Positions 20,283 to 29,530 of a stretch of DNA of 60,949 nucleotides are shown piece after piece. The stretch covers positions 1 to 60,949 of the forward strand of contig CACLZM010000007.1 of NCBI GenBank assembly GCA_902611415.1, given 5' to 3'. Every line of letters starts with the position of its first letter. Positions within the stretch are counted from its first letter, which is position 1. The notes beneath the pieces are model-generated. The model did not search any database. It worked only from the letters and a program-made list of their open reading frames with translations, and was not told the origin of the DNA. The position numbers and the translations under genes are program-made. The DNA is from an uncultured Alphaproteobacteria bacterium. GTDB lineage: Bacteria > Pseudomonadota > Alphaproteobacteria > HIMB59.

Positions 20283-20310
20283 TTAACAAATTAGATTTAT
20301 CTGATATACA
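20283..20310 (+). promoter_or_regulatory. candidate sigma70-type promoter of the pnt operon
   Basis: TTAACA (20283-20288) and TATACA (20305-20310) are separated by 16 bp and lie just upstream of an AAGGAAC ribosome-binding site and the pntAA start at 20337. They match 5/6 and 4/6 of the consensus. In such AT-rich DNA chance matches are common, so this is only a candidate. Confidence 0.35.
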
Positions 20311-20336
20311 ACATACCTTCTAAAAGGAACAAGTTA

Positions 20337-21452
20337 ATGATAATAGGCGCAGTCAAAGAAAAAAAAAAGTTTGAGAATAGAGTTTCTATTTCTCCTGAAG
20401 ATGTAAAAAACTATGTAAAAGCTGGTCACCAAGTATTTATTGAAAAGGGGGCAGGTTCACTTTCAGGTTTTAATGATAAATCATATAAAGAGTCTGGAGC
20501 GACTCTATCTACCTCAAAAGAAGTTTTTAAGAATTCTGATATTATTTTAAAAATAAATTGCCCAACCCCAGACGAATCTAAATTAATAAAAAATAATTCT
20601 ATGGTTATTTCTCAAATCAGTATACAGAACAACCAAGACAGTATTAAAATTTTAAATTCTAAAAAAATCTCAGCGTTTGCTTTAGAATTAGTCCCAAGAA
20701 TTACTCGAGCTCAAGATATGGATATTTTGTCCTCTCAAGCAAATTTAGCAGGATATCATGCGGTTATAGATGCTGCTCAAGAATTTAACAGAGTATTACC
20801 ATTATTTATGACTGCTGCTGGTAAAGTTACCCCAGCAAATGTTTTAGTCATAGGTGCAGGTGTTGCAGGTTTACAAGCTATAGCAACTGCTAAACGATTA
20901 GGTGCTATTGTTTTTGCTACAGACGTAAGAATAGCCTCAAAAGAGCAAGTTGAGAGTCTTGGTGGTAAATTTGTTATGGTCGAGGATGAGGAGTCTAAGA
21001 ATGCTGAAACGAAGGGCGGTTACGCAAAAGAAATGAGTGCAGAGTACCAAAAAAAACAAGAGGCTTTATTGGCCGAAACTCTAAAGACAATGGATATTGT
21101 AATATGTACTGCTCAAATACCAGGAAGAAAAGCACCTTTAATTTTGAAAAAAGAAATGTTGGAGAACATGCAAAATGGTTCAGTTATTGTTGATCTAGCT
21201 GTAGAGTCAGGAGGAAACTGCGAATTTAGCCAAGTTGGAAAAGTCGTTTCAAAAAATGGTCTTAAGATTGTAGGTCATGCCAACGTTCCTGGCAGAGTAG
21301 CAAATAATGCCTCAAGCCTTTTTTCAAAAAATATTTCTAACTTTTTAAAATTAATGAACTTTGAAGATAAGAAAAAATCTATGATTAATAAAAGTGATGA
21401 AATTATTAAAGCTACAATGATTTGCTCAGCTGGAAAGATTTTAATAAAATAA
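20337..21452 (+). CDS. pntAA: NAD(P) transhydrogenase subunit alpha part 1
   Basis: A 371-aa soluble NAD(H)-binding domain I of proton-translocating transhydrogenase, which uses the proton gradient to drive hydride transfer from NADH to NADP+. The AlaDH/PNT fold is clear: an early KKKFENRVSISPEDV, SSQANLAGYHAV near residue 137, and the nucleotide-binding VIGAGVAGLQAIATAKRLGA. The conserved mobile-loop region and the terminal VPGRVANNASSLF also fit. Splitting of the alpha subunit into pntAA and pntAB is the arrangement known from Rhodospirillum rubrum and other alphaproteobacteria. An AAGGAAC ribosome-binding site lies upstream. Confidence 0.96.
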   Translation: MIIGAVKEKKKFENRVSISPEDVKNYVKAGHQVFIEKGAGSLSGFNDKSYKESGATLSTSKEVFKNSDIILKINCPTPDESKLIKNNSMVISQISIQNNQDSIKILNSKKISAFALELVPRITRAQDMDILSSQANLAGYHAVIDAAQEFNRVLPLFMTAAGKVTPANVLVIGAGVAGLQAIATAKRLGAIVFATDVRIASKEQVESLGGKFVMVEDEESKNAETKGGYAKEMSAEYQKKQEALLAETLKTMDIVICTAQIPGRKAPLILKKEMLENMQNGSVIVDLAVESGGNCEFSQVGKVVSKNGLKIVGHANVPGRVANNASSLFSKNISNFLKLMNFEDKKKSMINKSDEIIKATMICSAGKILIK

Positions 21453-21464
21453 AAAGGAGTTACT

Positions 21465-21854
21465 ATGTCAGAAATTTCAAATCAATTAGAAAGTTTATCA
21501 TATAAAGCACAACAAATTGCAAATGAAGCAAGCCAGTTAGCATCTAGTGTGGCCGAAACATCTGGAGGCCATAGTGACTTTATTATTTTTGGTATAACTG
21601 TTTTGGTATTAGCTTGTTTTGTAGGTTATTATGTAGTTTGGTCGGTTACCCCAGCTTTACACAGTCCTTTAATGGGTGTCACAAACGCTATTTCGTCCGT
21701 AATTATTGTTGGAGCTTTATTGGCCGCAGGTCCTGTTGATAGTAACATTTCTAAATATTTTGGTTTAATTGCTGTAACTCTTGCTGCCGTTAACATATTT
21801 GGGGGGTTCGTTGTAACAAATCGAATGCTCTCCATGTTTAAAAAGAAACAATAG
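21465..21854 (+). CDS. pntAB: NAD(P) transhydrogenase subunit alpha part 2 (membrane)
   Basis: A 129-aa membrane subunit with three to four helices, beginning after an amphipathic leader of about 40 residues. The block [19 protein letters not shown] is highly characteristic of the alpha-subunit membrane domain of proton-translocating transhydrogenases. A strong Shine-Dalgarno (AAAGGAG) sits before the ATG. It lies 12 bp after pntAA and 7 bp before pntB, clearly one operon. Confidence 0.95.
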   Translation: MSEISNQLESLSYKAQQIANEASQLASSVAETSGGHSDFIIFGITVLVLACFVGYYVVWSVTPALHSPLMGVTNAISSVIIVGALLAAGPVDSNISKYFGLIAVTLAAVNIFGGFVVTNRMLSMFKKKQ

Positions 21855-21861
21855 GTAAAAA

Positions 21862-23253
21862 ATGTCAACTTTAACAACTGCAGCATATTTAGTTTCATCG
21901 GTTTTATTTATACTTTCTCTTAGAGGGTTATCACATCCCTCAACTGCAAGGAGAGGAAATTTTTTAGGAATTTTAGGGATGACTATAGCCATAGTCACAA
22001 CACTGTCCAATCCTGGTGTACTTAGCTATAAAGAAATTGGAATAGCTTTTTTAATAGGTGGTTTGATTGGAACATCAATCGCAGTTAAAATTCAAATGAC
22101 TGCATTACCACAATTAGTTGCTGCTTTCCATAGCTTGGTAGGATTAGCTGCTGTGTTTGTTGCTGCCTCTGCATATTACAATCCTAGTGCTTTTAATATA
22201 GGTACTGTTGGATCTATTCCGATGGGAAGTTTAATAGAAATGTCAATTGGAACAGCAATAGGTGCTGTGACTTTTACAGGATCTATTATAGCTTTTGGAA
22301 AACTCCAAGGTTTTGTCTCAGGAAATCCTTTAGTTTTCAAAGGTCAACATTTTATTAATTTACTTTTGGGTTTAGGAATTATTGCTTTAATTGTTAAGTT
22401 TTGTATCGATCAAAACCAAGAATTATTTTGGCTTATCGTTTTTGCCTCATTTGTTATCGGGGTACTTTTAATTGTTCCAATTGGAGGAGCAGATATGCCA
22501 GTTATTGTCTCAATGTTAAACTCATATTCCGGATGGGCCGCTGCTGGAATTGGTTTCACTTTATCTAATAACTTATTGATTATTACTGGCGCACTGGTTG
22601 GTTCGTCAGGAGCTATCTTGAGTTACATAATGTGCAAGGGAATGAATAGATCTTTCTTAAACGTTTTACTTGGAGGATTTGGTGGTGAACAAGCAGCTAG
22701 TGCTGACGGAGTAAAAGATGATCGTCAAGCAAAACAAGGTAACGCTGCTGATGCTGCTTTTATGATGAAAAATAGCAAAACAATAATCATTGTTCCTGGT
22801 TACGGAATGGCTGTTGCTCAAGCACAACACGCGCTTAGAGAGATGGGTGATTTACTTAAAGCAGCAGGTGCAGAAGTGAGATATGCAATCCATCCTGTAG
22901 CTGGAAGAATGCCTGGACACATGAACGTGTTACTTGCAGAAGCAAATGTTCCTTATGATGAAGTCCTAGAACTTGATGAAATTAACAGAGATTTCTCTGA
23001 GACTGACGTTGCATTTGTGATTGGTGCTAATGATGTAACAAACCCAGCTGCAAAAACTGATAAGACAAGTGCCATTTATGGTATGCCTATTTTAGATGTG
23101 GAAAATGCTGGTCAAGTATTTTTCGTTAAAAGAGGTATGGCTAGTGGATATGCAGGTGTTCAAAATGAACTATTTTTCAGAGACAATACTTTAATGCTAT
23201 TTGGAGATGCTAAGAAAGTTTGTGAAGATATAATTAAAGGACTTGAGAACTAG
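21862..23253 (+). CDS. pntB: NAD(P) transhydrogenase subunit beta
   Basis: A 463-aa protein with about nine membrane helices forming the proton channel, followed by the NADP(H)-binding domain III. The latter shows [18 protein letters not shown] (GYGxAVAQ fingerprint) and [20 protein letters not shown]. The conserved [10 protein letters not shown] follows, and then the C-terminal [16 protein letters not shown]. It completes the pnt operon that supplies NADPH. Four bases at its end overlap the convergent rpsU. Confidence 0.97.
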   Translation: MSTLTTAAYLVSSVLFILSLRGLSHPSTARRGNFLGILGMTIAIVTTLSNPGVLSYKEIGIAFLIGGLIGTSIAVKIQMTALPQLVAAFHSLVGLAAVFVAASAYYNPSAFNIGTVGSIPMGSLIEMSIGTAIGAVTFTGSIIAFGKLQGFVSGNPLVFKGQHFINLLLGLGIIALIVKFCIDQNQELFWLIVFASFVIGVLLIVPIGGADMPVIVSMLNSYSGWAAAGIGFTLSNNLLIITGALVGSSGAILSYIMCKGMNRSFLNVLLGGFGGEQAASADGVKDDRQAKQGNAADAAFMMKNSKTIIIVPGYGMAVAQAQHALREMGDLLKAAGAEVRYAIHPVAGRMPGHMNVLLAEANVPYDEVLELDEINRDFSETDVAFVIGANDVTNPAAKTDKTSAIYGMPILDVENAGQVFFVKRGMASGYAGVQNELFFRDNTLMLFGDAKKVCEDIIKGLEN

Positions 23254-23450
23254 TCGAATTTCTTCTTACGCATAAGTTTTTTAAATCTTTTAATTGATTC
23301 GGCTTTTTCGCGAAGCTTTCTTTCTGATGGTTTTTCATAATTTTTTCTTAACTTTAATTCTTTGAAAATACCCTCTCTTAAAAGCTTTTTTTTGAGTACG
23401 CGTATAGCAGCCTCAACATTGTTATCTCTGACTTGAACTTCTATTGCCAA
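23250..23450 (-). CDS. rpsU: 30S ribosomal protein S21
   Basis: A 66-aa protein matching bS21: [19 protein letters not shown], then [20 protein letters not shown], ending in a lysine/arginine-rich tail. I place the start at TTG 23450 because it directly precedes the conserved [10 protein letters not shown] and has GAGG eight bases upstream. The same frame extends open to 23651, but that part is not S21-like and would run through the 5' half of the divergent COQ9-family gene. The gene is convergent with pntB (4-bp overlap) and divergent from the COQ9 gene over 37 bp. Confidence 0.92.
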   Translation of the reverse strand: MAIEVQVRDNNVEAAIRVLKKKLLREGIFKELKLRKNYEKPSERKLREKAESIKRFKKLMRKKKFD

Positions 23451-23487
23451 TCTAGTAACCTCATAAAGGCGTAATTTATATATAAAT

Positions 23488-24114
23488 ATGAAGTCAAAGC
23501 AAGAAAAATTAGCTAACTTATTTATTAACGAAGTACCCAAATTTGGTTGGTCTAGAGAAACTCTCTTACAATGTGCAAAAAAGCAAAGAATATCAACATC
23601 CGCTCTAGCAAAATTATTTCCATCTTTTGAATATGATGTCTTAAAATTCATAATTGCTCAAAATAACATTCAAGTTGAGAAGAACTACAACTCCTTCAAC
23701 AACTCACGATTGAAAACTAGAGATAAAATTAAAACAATCATGGAGCTAAAATTTGAAAATAACAGCCATCTCAAAAAAGCATTACCTGAAATGCTAAAAT
23801 TTCTTTTGAGACCTGGTAACATATTAATGTCTATTAAAATGCTTCACGAAAATAGTGACTTTATATGGAGTTTATCAGGTGATAAATCAAATGATTTTAG
23901 TTACTATTCAAAGCGAGGTTTACTTTCAATGATTTATCTCGCCACATTAATTTATTGGCTTAACGATAAGTCAGAAAAAGATATTGCTACCAAAAACTTT
24001 ATCAGCAAATCAGTTGATGGAATAGTTGATGGAGTTTCAAGACTTAAACAATTAAGTTTACTCAAAGGCTTAGCTGAAAATTTTATGTCTAGGTATGCTA
24101 AAAAGACATCTTAA
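23488..24114 (+). CDS. COQ9-family protein
   Basis: A 208-aa protein resembling alphaproteobacterial COQ9-family proteins. It has an N-terminal TetR-like helical part ([14 protein letters not shown]) and a C-terminal helical bundle with YWLNDKS and a late [16 protein letters not shown] segment. In mitochondria COQ9 binds lipids and presents ubiquinone intermediates to COQ7. Bacterial homologues are thought to act similarly, but this has not been shown for this protein. Being divergent from rpsU is a common alphaproteobacterial arrangement and supports the call. Confidence 0.8.
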   Translation: MKSKQEKLANLFINEVPKFGWSRETLLQCAKKQRISTSALAKLFPSFEYDVLKFIIAQNNIQVEKNYNSFNNSRLKTRDKIKTIMELKFENNSHLKKALPEMLKFLLRPGNILMSIKMLHENSDFIWSLSGDKSNDFSYYSKRGLLSMIYLATLIYWLNDKSEKDIATKNFISKSVDGIVDGVSRLKQLSLLKGLAENFMSRYAKKTS

Positions 24115-24208
24115 ATTTCCTTTAAAACATTTAATAAATTTCCAAAAAGTATAAAAATTTATTCTCATTTAAATTTCAAATTTATTTTTGTTAATAGAAA
24201 GGCACATA

Positions 24209-24640
24209 ATGAATAAAATTTTTATTACTTTGATTTTTACGATTTTTTCATCATTAGCTTTTGCAAATGGACATATGCAGCCAAACTCTTTTGCTGTAAC
24301 TTTAAAAGTTCCATCTGCAGATGTAGAGAAAGTTGAATCTATCTTACAAAGCCATCATCAGTTTTTGCATGATAAACATTCTTTATCTGGTGATGATAGA
24401 TTAAACTCTTATTCTATCGTTAAAGGTTTTGAGCCTGTAGATTTAACTGACCCTTCGAAAGGTGTTACCGATAATGTCTTTTATTTTTTAAGCGAGCATT
24501 ATCAAACCCCAGTTGGCTTGCAGCTTCATGGACAAGCATCTGAGACTTGGGAGGATGTACAAGAGTTTAGATCGATAATATATCAGTATGGTATCGCAAT
24601 TGCTTTTCCAGGCGAAGTCATAGCTAAGATGAATCGCTAA
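24209..24640 (+). CDS. exported protein of unknown function
   Basis: A 143-aa protein with a clear signal peptide (about residues 1-19, ending SLAFA before NGHMQ). The start chosen is ATG 24209, which has AGAAAGG at a good distance. The frame is open a further 7 codons upstream, but those would precede the signal peptide. The mature part alternates strand and helix segments (FAVTLKVPSADVEKVESIL and a later DNVFYFLSE). This could be a ferredoxin-like (ABM-type) fold, but I do not recognise a family. A GC-rich hairpin follows 16 bp after the stop. It may act in the periplasm; function unknown. Confidence 0.7.
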   Translation: MNKIFITLIFTIFSSLAFANGHMQPNSFAVTLKVPSADVEKVESILQSHHQFLHDKHSLSGDDRLNSYSIVKGFEPVDLTDPSKGVTDNVFYFLSEHYQTPVGLQLHGQASETWEDVQEFRSIIYQYGIAIAFPGEVIAKMNR

Positions 24641-24656
24641 GAAAAAATAATAAATA

Positions 24657-24682
24657 CTCGCGGTTATTAATTTAGCCGCGAG
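24657..24682. terminator. GC-rich hairpin between the exported protein and aldehyde dehydrogenase genes
   Basis: CTCGCGG (24657-24663) and CCGCGAG (24676-24682) form a perfect 7-bp stem with a 12-nt loop, remarkable in this AT-rich DNA. On the plus strand it follows the stop of the exported-protein gene but is trailed by an A-rich stretch rather than Ts. The T-rich tail exists on the minus strand. It may serve as a terminator or mRNA-stabilising hairpin. Confidence 0.55.
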
Positions 24683-24743
24683 AAAATAAAACCTCTTCAG
24701 GAACTCATCAAATACATTATAATAAATAATAATTGGAGGACTG

Positions 24744-26132
24744 ATGAGTATTCAAAAAACAATTACACCCATAAATAATACTATTTATTTAGAGAGAGAA
24801 TTAGCCTCAGATAGTAAAATTAATTCAGTCATAGATAAAGCCTCAACAAGTTTTGAAATTTGGAAAAACACATCTCTTGATGACCGAATTAATATTGTTA
24901 ATAAATTTATTGATAACTTAATCGCTCTCAAAGATGAAATATCAAAGGAAATTTGTTGGCAAATTGGAAGACCCATATCTCAATGTGCAGGAGAATTAAG
25001 AGGCTTTGAAGAGCGCTCAAGACACATGGTAGATATTGCTAAAGACTCATTACAAAATCTTCCAGCCACTCAAAACGAAGAATTTGACAACTATATATAC
25101 AAAACTCCTCTTGGGGTGATTTTTGTAATGGCCCCATGGAATTATCCGATTATTACTGCAACTAACACAATTGTTCCTGCTATAATTTCAGGTAATAGTT
25201 TAATTTTAAAACATTCATCTCAAACACCAAGATGTGCAGAACTAATTTTTCAAGCTTTTGAAAATACGGGGATACCTGAGGGTGTTTTCCAATTTATTCA
25301 TACTGATCATAAAGCTTGTGAAAAAATAATCTCTGACTCAAGAATAGCTCACGTTGTTTTTACTGGCTCTGTAAGAGGAGGCCAGGAGGTGAAAAAATAT
25401 ATAGGAACACGATTTATTAATGCTGGTCTAGAATTAGGAGGGAAAGATCCTGCCTACGTCAGAGCAGATGCTGATTTAAAACACGCAATTGAAAACCTTG
25501 CAGACGGTGCACTATTTAATTCTGGTCAATCTTGTTGTGGTATAGAAAGAATTTATGTAGATAAAAAAATTTATAAAGAATTTATAGATGGCTTCAAAAG
25601 CATTACTGAAAATTATAATTTAAACGATCCCTCAAAACCTGACACAAATTTAGGCCCTGTGGTAAGACAATCAGCAGCTAATTTTATTAGAGCTCAAATA
25701 AATGAAGCGGAGAGCAGCGGAGCAAAACGTCTTATTGATGAGAGTAAATTTACAATATCAAGAGAAGATAATTGTTATGTTAGCCCTCAAGTAATGGTTG
25801 ATGTCAATCATGATATGAGATTCATGATGGAGGAAACTTTTGGTCCTGCTGTTGGAATTATGCCTGTAGATGACGATAAAGAAGCAAAAAATTTGATGAA
25901 TGATAGCCCTTATGGACTAACTGCATCTATTTGGACAAAAGATTTGGAGTTTGCTAAAGAATTTGGAAAAAATGTTCAAACAGGAACTTTCTTCATGAAT
26001 AGATGTGATTACTTAGATCCGGCACTTGCATGGACGGGCGTAAAAGACACTGGTATCGGTTGCTCACTTTCAGTATTAGCATTTGATCAATTTACAAGAC
26101 CACAGAGTTTTCATATGCGCAAAGTGGTTTAG
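24744..26132 (+). CDS. NAD(P)-dependent aldehyde dehydrogenase family protein
   Basis: A 462-aa aldehyde dehydrogenase oxidising an aldehyde to the acid. The catalytic Cys sits in FNSGQSCCGIERIYV, the general-base Glu in LELGGKDPAYV, and the Rossmann entry is APWNYPIITATN. A strong GGAGG ribosome-binding site precedes the ATG. It is followed by a glutamine-synthetase-like gene (58 bp) and an iron alcohol dehydrogenase gene (12 bp). That suggests it oxidises an aldehyde formed by the alcohol dehydrogenase, possibly a gamma-glutamylated one. The substrate is inference from context only. Confidence 0.9.
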   Translation: MSIQKTITPINNTIYLERELASDSKINSVIDKASTSFEIWKNTSLDDRINIVNKFIDNLIALKDEISKEICWQIGRPISQCAGELRGFEERSRHMVDIAKDSLQNLPATQNEEFDNYIYKTPLGVIFVMAPWNYPIITATNTIVPAIISGNSLILKHSSQTPRCAELIFQAFENTGIPEGVFQFIHTDHKACEKIISDSRIAHVVFTGSVRGGQEVKKYIGTRFINAGLELGGKDPAYVRADADLKHAIENLADGALFNSGQSCCGIERIYVDKKIYKEFIDGFKSITENYNLNDPSKPDTNLGPVVRQSAANFIRAQINEAESSGAKRLIDESKFTISREDNCYVSPQVMVDVNHDMRFMMEETFGPAVGIMPVDDDKEAKNLMNDSPYGLTASIWTKDLEFAKEFGKNVQTGTFFMNRCDYLDPALAWTGVKDTGIGCSLSVLAFDQFTRPQSFHMRKVV

Positions 26133-26190
26133 AGCGATGGTCTACAAAGTTATTAATAAAATGTTAAGATATTTAATTTTTTAGTCAATT

Positions 26191-27552
26191 ATGAGCATTA
26201 CTTTTAAAGAATTAGAAAAAAAAATAAAATCAAAAGAGATTGATACTGTTTTAGTCTCTCTATCCGATATGCAGGGTCGACTAGTGGGAAAGAGAGTAAC
26301 AGGTAAGGCTTTTTTAGACTACGTTCACAAAGAAACTCATTTTTGTGACTATCTTTATACGGTTGATATGGATATGTATACAGTTCCTGGATTTAAATCA
26401 TCCTCTTGGGAGACTGGCTACGGTGATATGACTGTAAAGCCTGACCAAAGAACCATCAAAGTTTTACCATGGTTAGAGAAAACAGCTTTAGTTCTCGGCG
26501 ATGCTTTTCAACATGATGGAAAGACTCCTGTTTCGCATTCCACAAGACAAGTTTTAAGAGAGGCAATTATAAAAGCAAATAAAATGGGATTTGAGCCGAT
26601 GTTAGGTTCAGAATTAGAATTCTTTCTTTTCAAACAAACTTATGAAGATATACACTCTAGTAACTATAAAAATTTAAAAGAAACATCATGGTACATAGAA
26701 GATTATATGATATTTCAAACTTCAAAAGAGGAGCCTTTTAATCAAGAGTTAAGAAATAGTTTATTAGACTCTGGTATTTATGTTGAGTGCACTAAAGGGG
26801 AAGCCTCACCTGGCCAACAAGAAATTAATGTAGTTTTTACTGATGCTCTTAGTATGGCAGATAATCATATATTAATTAAAAATGCTGCAAAAGAGATTGC
26901 TTTTAAACATAATCGTGCTGTTAGTTTTATGGCAAAATACAAACAAGATTTCTGTGGAAGCTCCTGCCATATTCATAATTCTTTATTTGATAAAAAAACA
27001 AAAAAAAATATTTTTTCTAATATCAAAGACAAATATGGAATGTCTAAAATTTTTAAAAGCTATGTAGCTGGACAAATTTTATTCTTGAGGGATCTATCAA
27101 TATTTTTAGCTCCAAACGTAAATTCTTATAAAAGATTTCAAGAGTCCTCTTTTGCTCCTACTTCTGCCGCCTGGGGAATTGATAATAGGACTGCTGGATT
27201 TAGATTAGCAGGATATGGAAGTTCAATAAGAATTGAATGCAGAGTTCCTGGGGCAGATGTTAATCCCTACCTTGCTTTTGCTGGATTGATTCAAGCAGGT
27301 CTGTATGGAATTGAGAATAAATTAGAACTTGAAGAGCCATTATCTGGAAATATATATCAAAATAGAAAGGCAAAAAATGTTCCAGGTACACTTTATGAAG
27401 CAATTGAACTTGCTAAGAAATCAAAATTATTACCAAAGATTTTCCATTCAGATGTTTTAGACCACTATATTCATGCTGCAAAATGGGAGCAGAGTGAATA
27501 TGATAAGTCTGTAAATGACTGGGAGCACCGTCGTTATTTTGAGAGAGGATAA
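26191..27552 (+). CDS. glutamine synthetase-like gamma-glutamyl ligase
   Basis: A 453-aa protein of the glutamine synthetase superfamily. It has the beta-grasp N-domain (LVSLSDMQGRLVGKRV), the metal-binding GSELEFFLF, the ATP-site GSSCHIHNSLF, and the C-terminal RIECRVPGADVNPYLAFAGL. It lacks the features of housekeeping GlnA: it is shorter, has no adenylylation-site tyrosine loop that I can see, and is not linked to glnB. It resembles PuuA/IpuC/GlnA4-type ligases that couple glutamate to amines. Flanking aldehyde and alcohol dehydrogenase genes favour an amino-alcohol substrate such as ethanolamine. The family is sure; the substrate is inferred. Confidence 0.88.
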   Translation: MSITFKELEKKIKSKEIDTVLVSLSDMQGRLVGKRVTGKAFLDYVHKETHFCDYLYTVDMDMYTVPGFKSSSWETGYGDMTVKPDQRTIKVLPWLEKTALVLGDAFQHDGKTPVSHSTRQVLREAIIKANKMGFEPMLGSELEFFLFKQTYEDIHSSNYKNLKETSWYIEDYMIFQTSKEEPFNQELRNSLLDSGIYVECTKGEASPGQQEINVVFTDALSMADNHILIKNAAKEIAFKHNRAVSFMAKYKQDFCGSSCHIHNSLFDKKTKKNIFSNIKDKYGMSKIFKSYVAGQILFLRDLSIFLAPNVNSYKRFQESSFAPTSAAWGIDNRTAGFRLAGYGSSIRIECRVPGADVNPYLAFAGLIQAGLYGIENKLELEEPLSGNIYQNRKAKNVPGTLYEAIELAKKSKLLPKIFHSDVLDHYIHAAKWEQSEYDKSVNDWEHRRYFERG

Positions 27553-27564
27553 ATAGGTTTATAA

Positions 27565-28710
27565 ATGCAAAATATGAATTGGAATTATCCAACAAATGTT
27601 TGGTTTGGAGTTGATAGATCAAAAGAAATACAAAAAGCTTGTAATACTTTAGATATTAAAAACCCATTAATTGTTACAGATCCTGGATTATTACAAACAT
27701 CAATTATTGATGAAATTAATAGTAGTCTGTCATCAAGTACACAAATTTACAGTGATGTTCAAGGAAACCCAACTGGTTCAAATGTAACTAATGGTGTAAA
27801 AGTTTTTTTAGAGGGTAATCACGATGGCGTCATAGCCATTGGTGGCGGATCTGGAATGGATGCTGGCAAAGGGATAGCATTCTTAGCTCATCAATCCAAA
27901 CCACTTTGGGATTTTGAAGATATTGGAGATTGGTGGACAAGAGCAGACTCAAGTGTAATCAAACCTATAATAGCTATACCTACGACTGCAGGAACAGGTT
28001 CTGAAGTGGGTAGAGCAGCTGTTTTTTTAAATGAAGAAAATCATAAAAAGAAAATAATTTTTCACCCAAAAATGTTACCACAGATTGCCATACTAGACCC
28101 ATCTTTGACATTAAATTTACCAAAAAGCATTACTGCTGGAACAGGAATGGATGCATTGGCACACTGTATTGAAGCCTATTCATCTCCTTTTTATCATCCA
28201 ATGGCAGAGGGCACAGCTTTAGAGGGTTTAAGATTGGTCAAAGAAAATATTCAAGAGGTTTATCATAATGGAAATAATGTTGAGGCAAGATCGCATATGT
28301 TAGTTGCATCTATGATGGGTGCAGCTGCATTTCAAAAGGGTCTAGGCGCCATTCACTCGATTACACACCCAGTAAATTCCTTATACAAGACTCATCATGG
28401 AACAACAAATGGTATAGTTATGCCATTTGTGTTGAATTATAACCGTAGCACTATTGAAGAAAAATTTATTAGATTGGCAAACTTTCTAGATATTAAAAAT
28501 GGCTTCGAGGGTATCGTTGATTGGATTATTGAATTAAAAAAAGAAATGGAGATACCTGAAACACTTAAAGATATGGGCGTTAATGAGGGAGATGAGATCA
28601 AATTGGCGCCATTGGCACAAGAGGACCCAAGCACTGGAGCTAATCCACTAGAGATGACAGTAGAAAGATTTCAAGAATTAATTTTAAATTGTATTTCTGG
28701 AAAATATTAA
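27565..28710 (+). CDS. iron-containing alcohol dehydrogenase (group III)
   Basis: A 381-aa NAD(P)-dependent alcohol dehydrogenase. The nucleotide site has GGGSGMDAGKGI and PTTAGTGSEVG. Metal ligands lie in GTGMDALAHCIEAY and in the histidines of AIHSITHPV and YKTHHGTTNG, typical of the EutG/DhaT group. It lies 12 bp after the glutamine-synthetase-like gene and so closes a three-gene operon. Within the proposed pathway it would oxidise the alcohol end of a gamma-glutamylated amino alcohol. Its stop overlaps the convergent phosphatase gene by 4 bp. Confidence 0.92.
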   Translation: MQNMNWNYPTNVWFGVDRSKEIQKACNTLDIKNPLIVTDPGLLQTSIIDEINSSLSSSTQIYSDVQGNPTGSNVTNGVKVFLEGNHDGVIAIGGGSGMDAGKGIAFLAHQSKPLWDFEDIGDWWTRADSSVIKPIIAIPTTAGTGSEVGRAAVFLNEENHKKKIIFHPKMLPQIAILDPSLTLNLPKSITAGTGMDALAHCIEAYSSPFYHPMAEGTALEGLRLVKENIQEVYHNGNNVEARSHMLVASMMGAAAFQKGLGAIHSITHPVNSLYKTHHGTTNGIVMPFVLNYNRSTIEEKFIRLANFLDIKNGFEGIVDWIIELKKEMEIPETLKDMGVNEGDEIKLAPLAQEDPSTGANPLEMTVERFQELILNCISGKY

Positions 28711-29489
28711 ATTTTTAGAAATTGTTGGTGTGCTTTTTTTGATATTGATGCAACAACATCACCGTTTGATTGAAAATTTAAAGGATTTCCTCTCCAATCA
28801 CTTATTATACCGCCACTCTCTTCTACAATATTAACTAAAGGAATATAATCATAAGGTTTTAAGAAAGACTCTACTACTAGAGGTATTCTTTTTTCAGCCA
28901 AAAGTCCGTATTGCACACAATCACCACCAAAGGTTGCATACTTAGTTTTTTTAATTAGTGCATTATATTTTTTATTCTTAATATTAGATTTGAAAGCGGT
29001 CATTCCGGAAGTACTAAAATATAATTTAGATAAGTTTAAATTATTTTGAGATTTCTTAATTTTTTTTCCATTACAATAAGCACCATTGTCTTTAATTCCA
29101 ATCCATGTTTTTTTTATATCAGGACAGTTAATAATTCCAATTACGGGTATTTTATCAATACACAAAGAAATTAATGTGCCAAAATTACCATTTCCATTTA
29201 TAAAATTTTTAGTTCCATCTATTGGATCGATTACCCAAATGAATGGAGAGTTATTTGATTTATTTTTGTATTCCTCTCCATATATATCGTGACTAGGATA
29301 TTTTTTAATGATCATTGATCGCAATTCTTTTTCAATTTTCATGTCTATTTTAGTTACTGGTGATTTATCTGATTTGAAATCTATTTTTAGACGATGAGAA
29401 GGTGTTTTTTTTATTATTCTTTCTGATACATTAACAAGTTTTTTAGCAAAGTTTAAATATTGAGATAAATCTTTAAGTTTTAAGAGCAT
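28707..29489 (-). CDS. inositol monophosphatase-family phosphatase, possibly histidinol-phosphatase
   Basis: A 260-aa Mg2+/Li+-sensitive phosphatase of the IMPase fold. Metal-binding elements are GEEYK (Glu of motif 1), WVIDPIDGTKNF (motif 2) and GGDCVQYGLLAEKRI with a distal acidic region. Family members act on inositol phosphates, histidinol phosphate (HisN) or 3'-phosphoadenosine phosphates. The genome makes histidine (hisG and hisD lie at 48.8-50.7 kb), so HisN is a reasonable but unproven role. It is on the minus strand, 41 bp downstream of the DsbA-family gene. Confidence 0.85.
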   Translation of the reverse strand: MLLKLKDLSQYLNFAKKLVNVSERIIKKTPSHRLKIDFKSDKSPVTKIDMKIEKELRSMIIKKYPSHDIYGEEYKNKSNNSPFIWVIDPIDGTKNFINGNGNFGTLISLCIDKIPVIGIINCPDIKKTWIGIKDNGAYCNGKKIKKSQNNLNLSKLYFSTSGMTAFKSNIKNKKYNALIKKTKYATFGGDCVQYGLLAEKRIPLVVESFLKPYDYIPLVNIVEESGGIISDWRGNPLNFQSNGDVVASISKKAHQQFLKI

Positions 29490-29530
29490 TTACAAAATAT
29501 ATAGAAAAAAAGCATTACTACTAATAATTT

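Noticed and set aside
23451-23651. 5' extension of the rpsU frame to an upstream ATG
   Set aside because: The extension is not S21-like and runs through the divergent COQ9-family gene; the TTG at 23450 has a good GAGG site.
24188-24208. Upstream ATG of the exported-protein gene
   Set aside because: It would add seven residues before a complete signal peptide; the inner ATG has the better ribosome-binding site.
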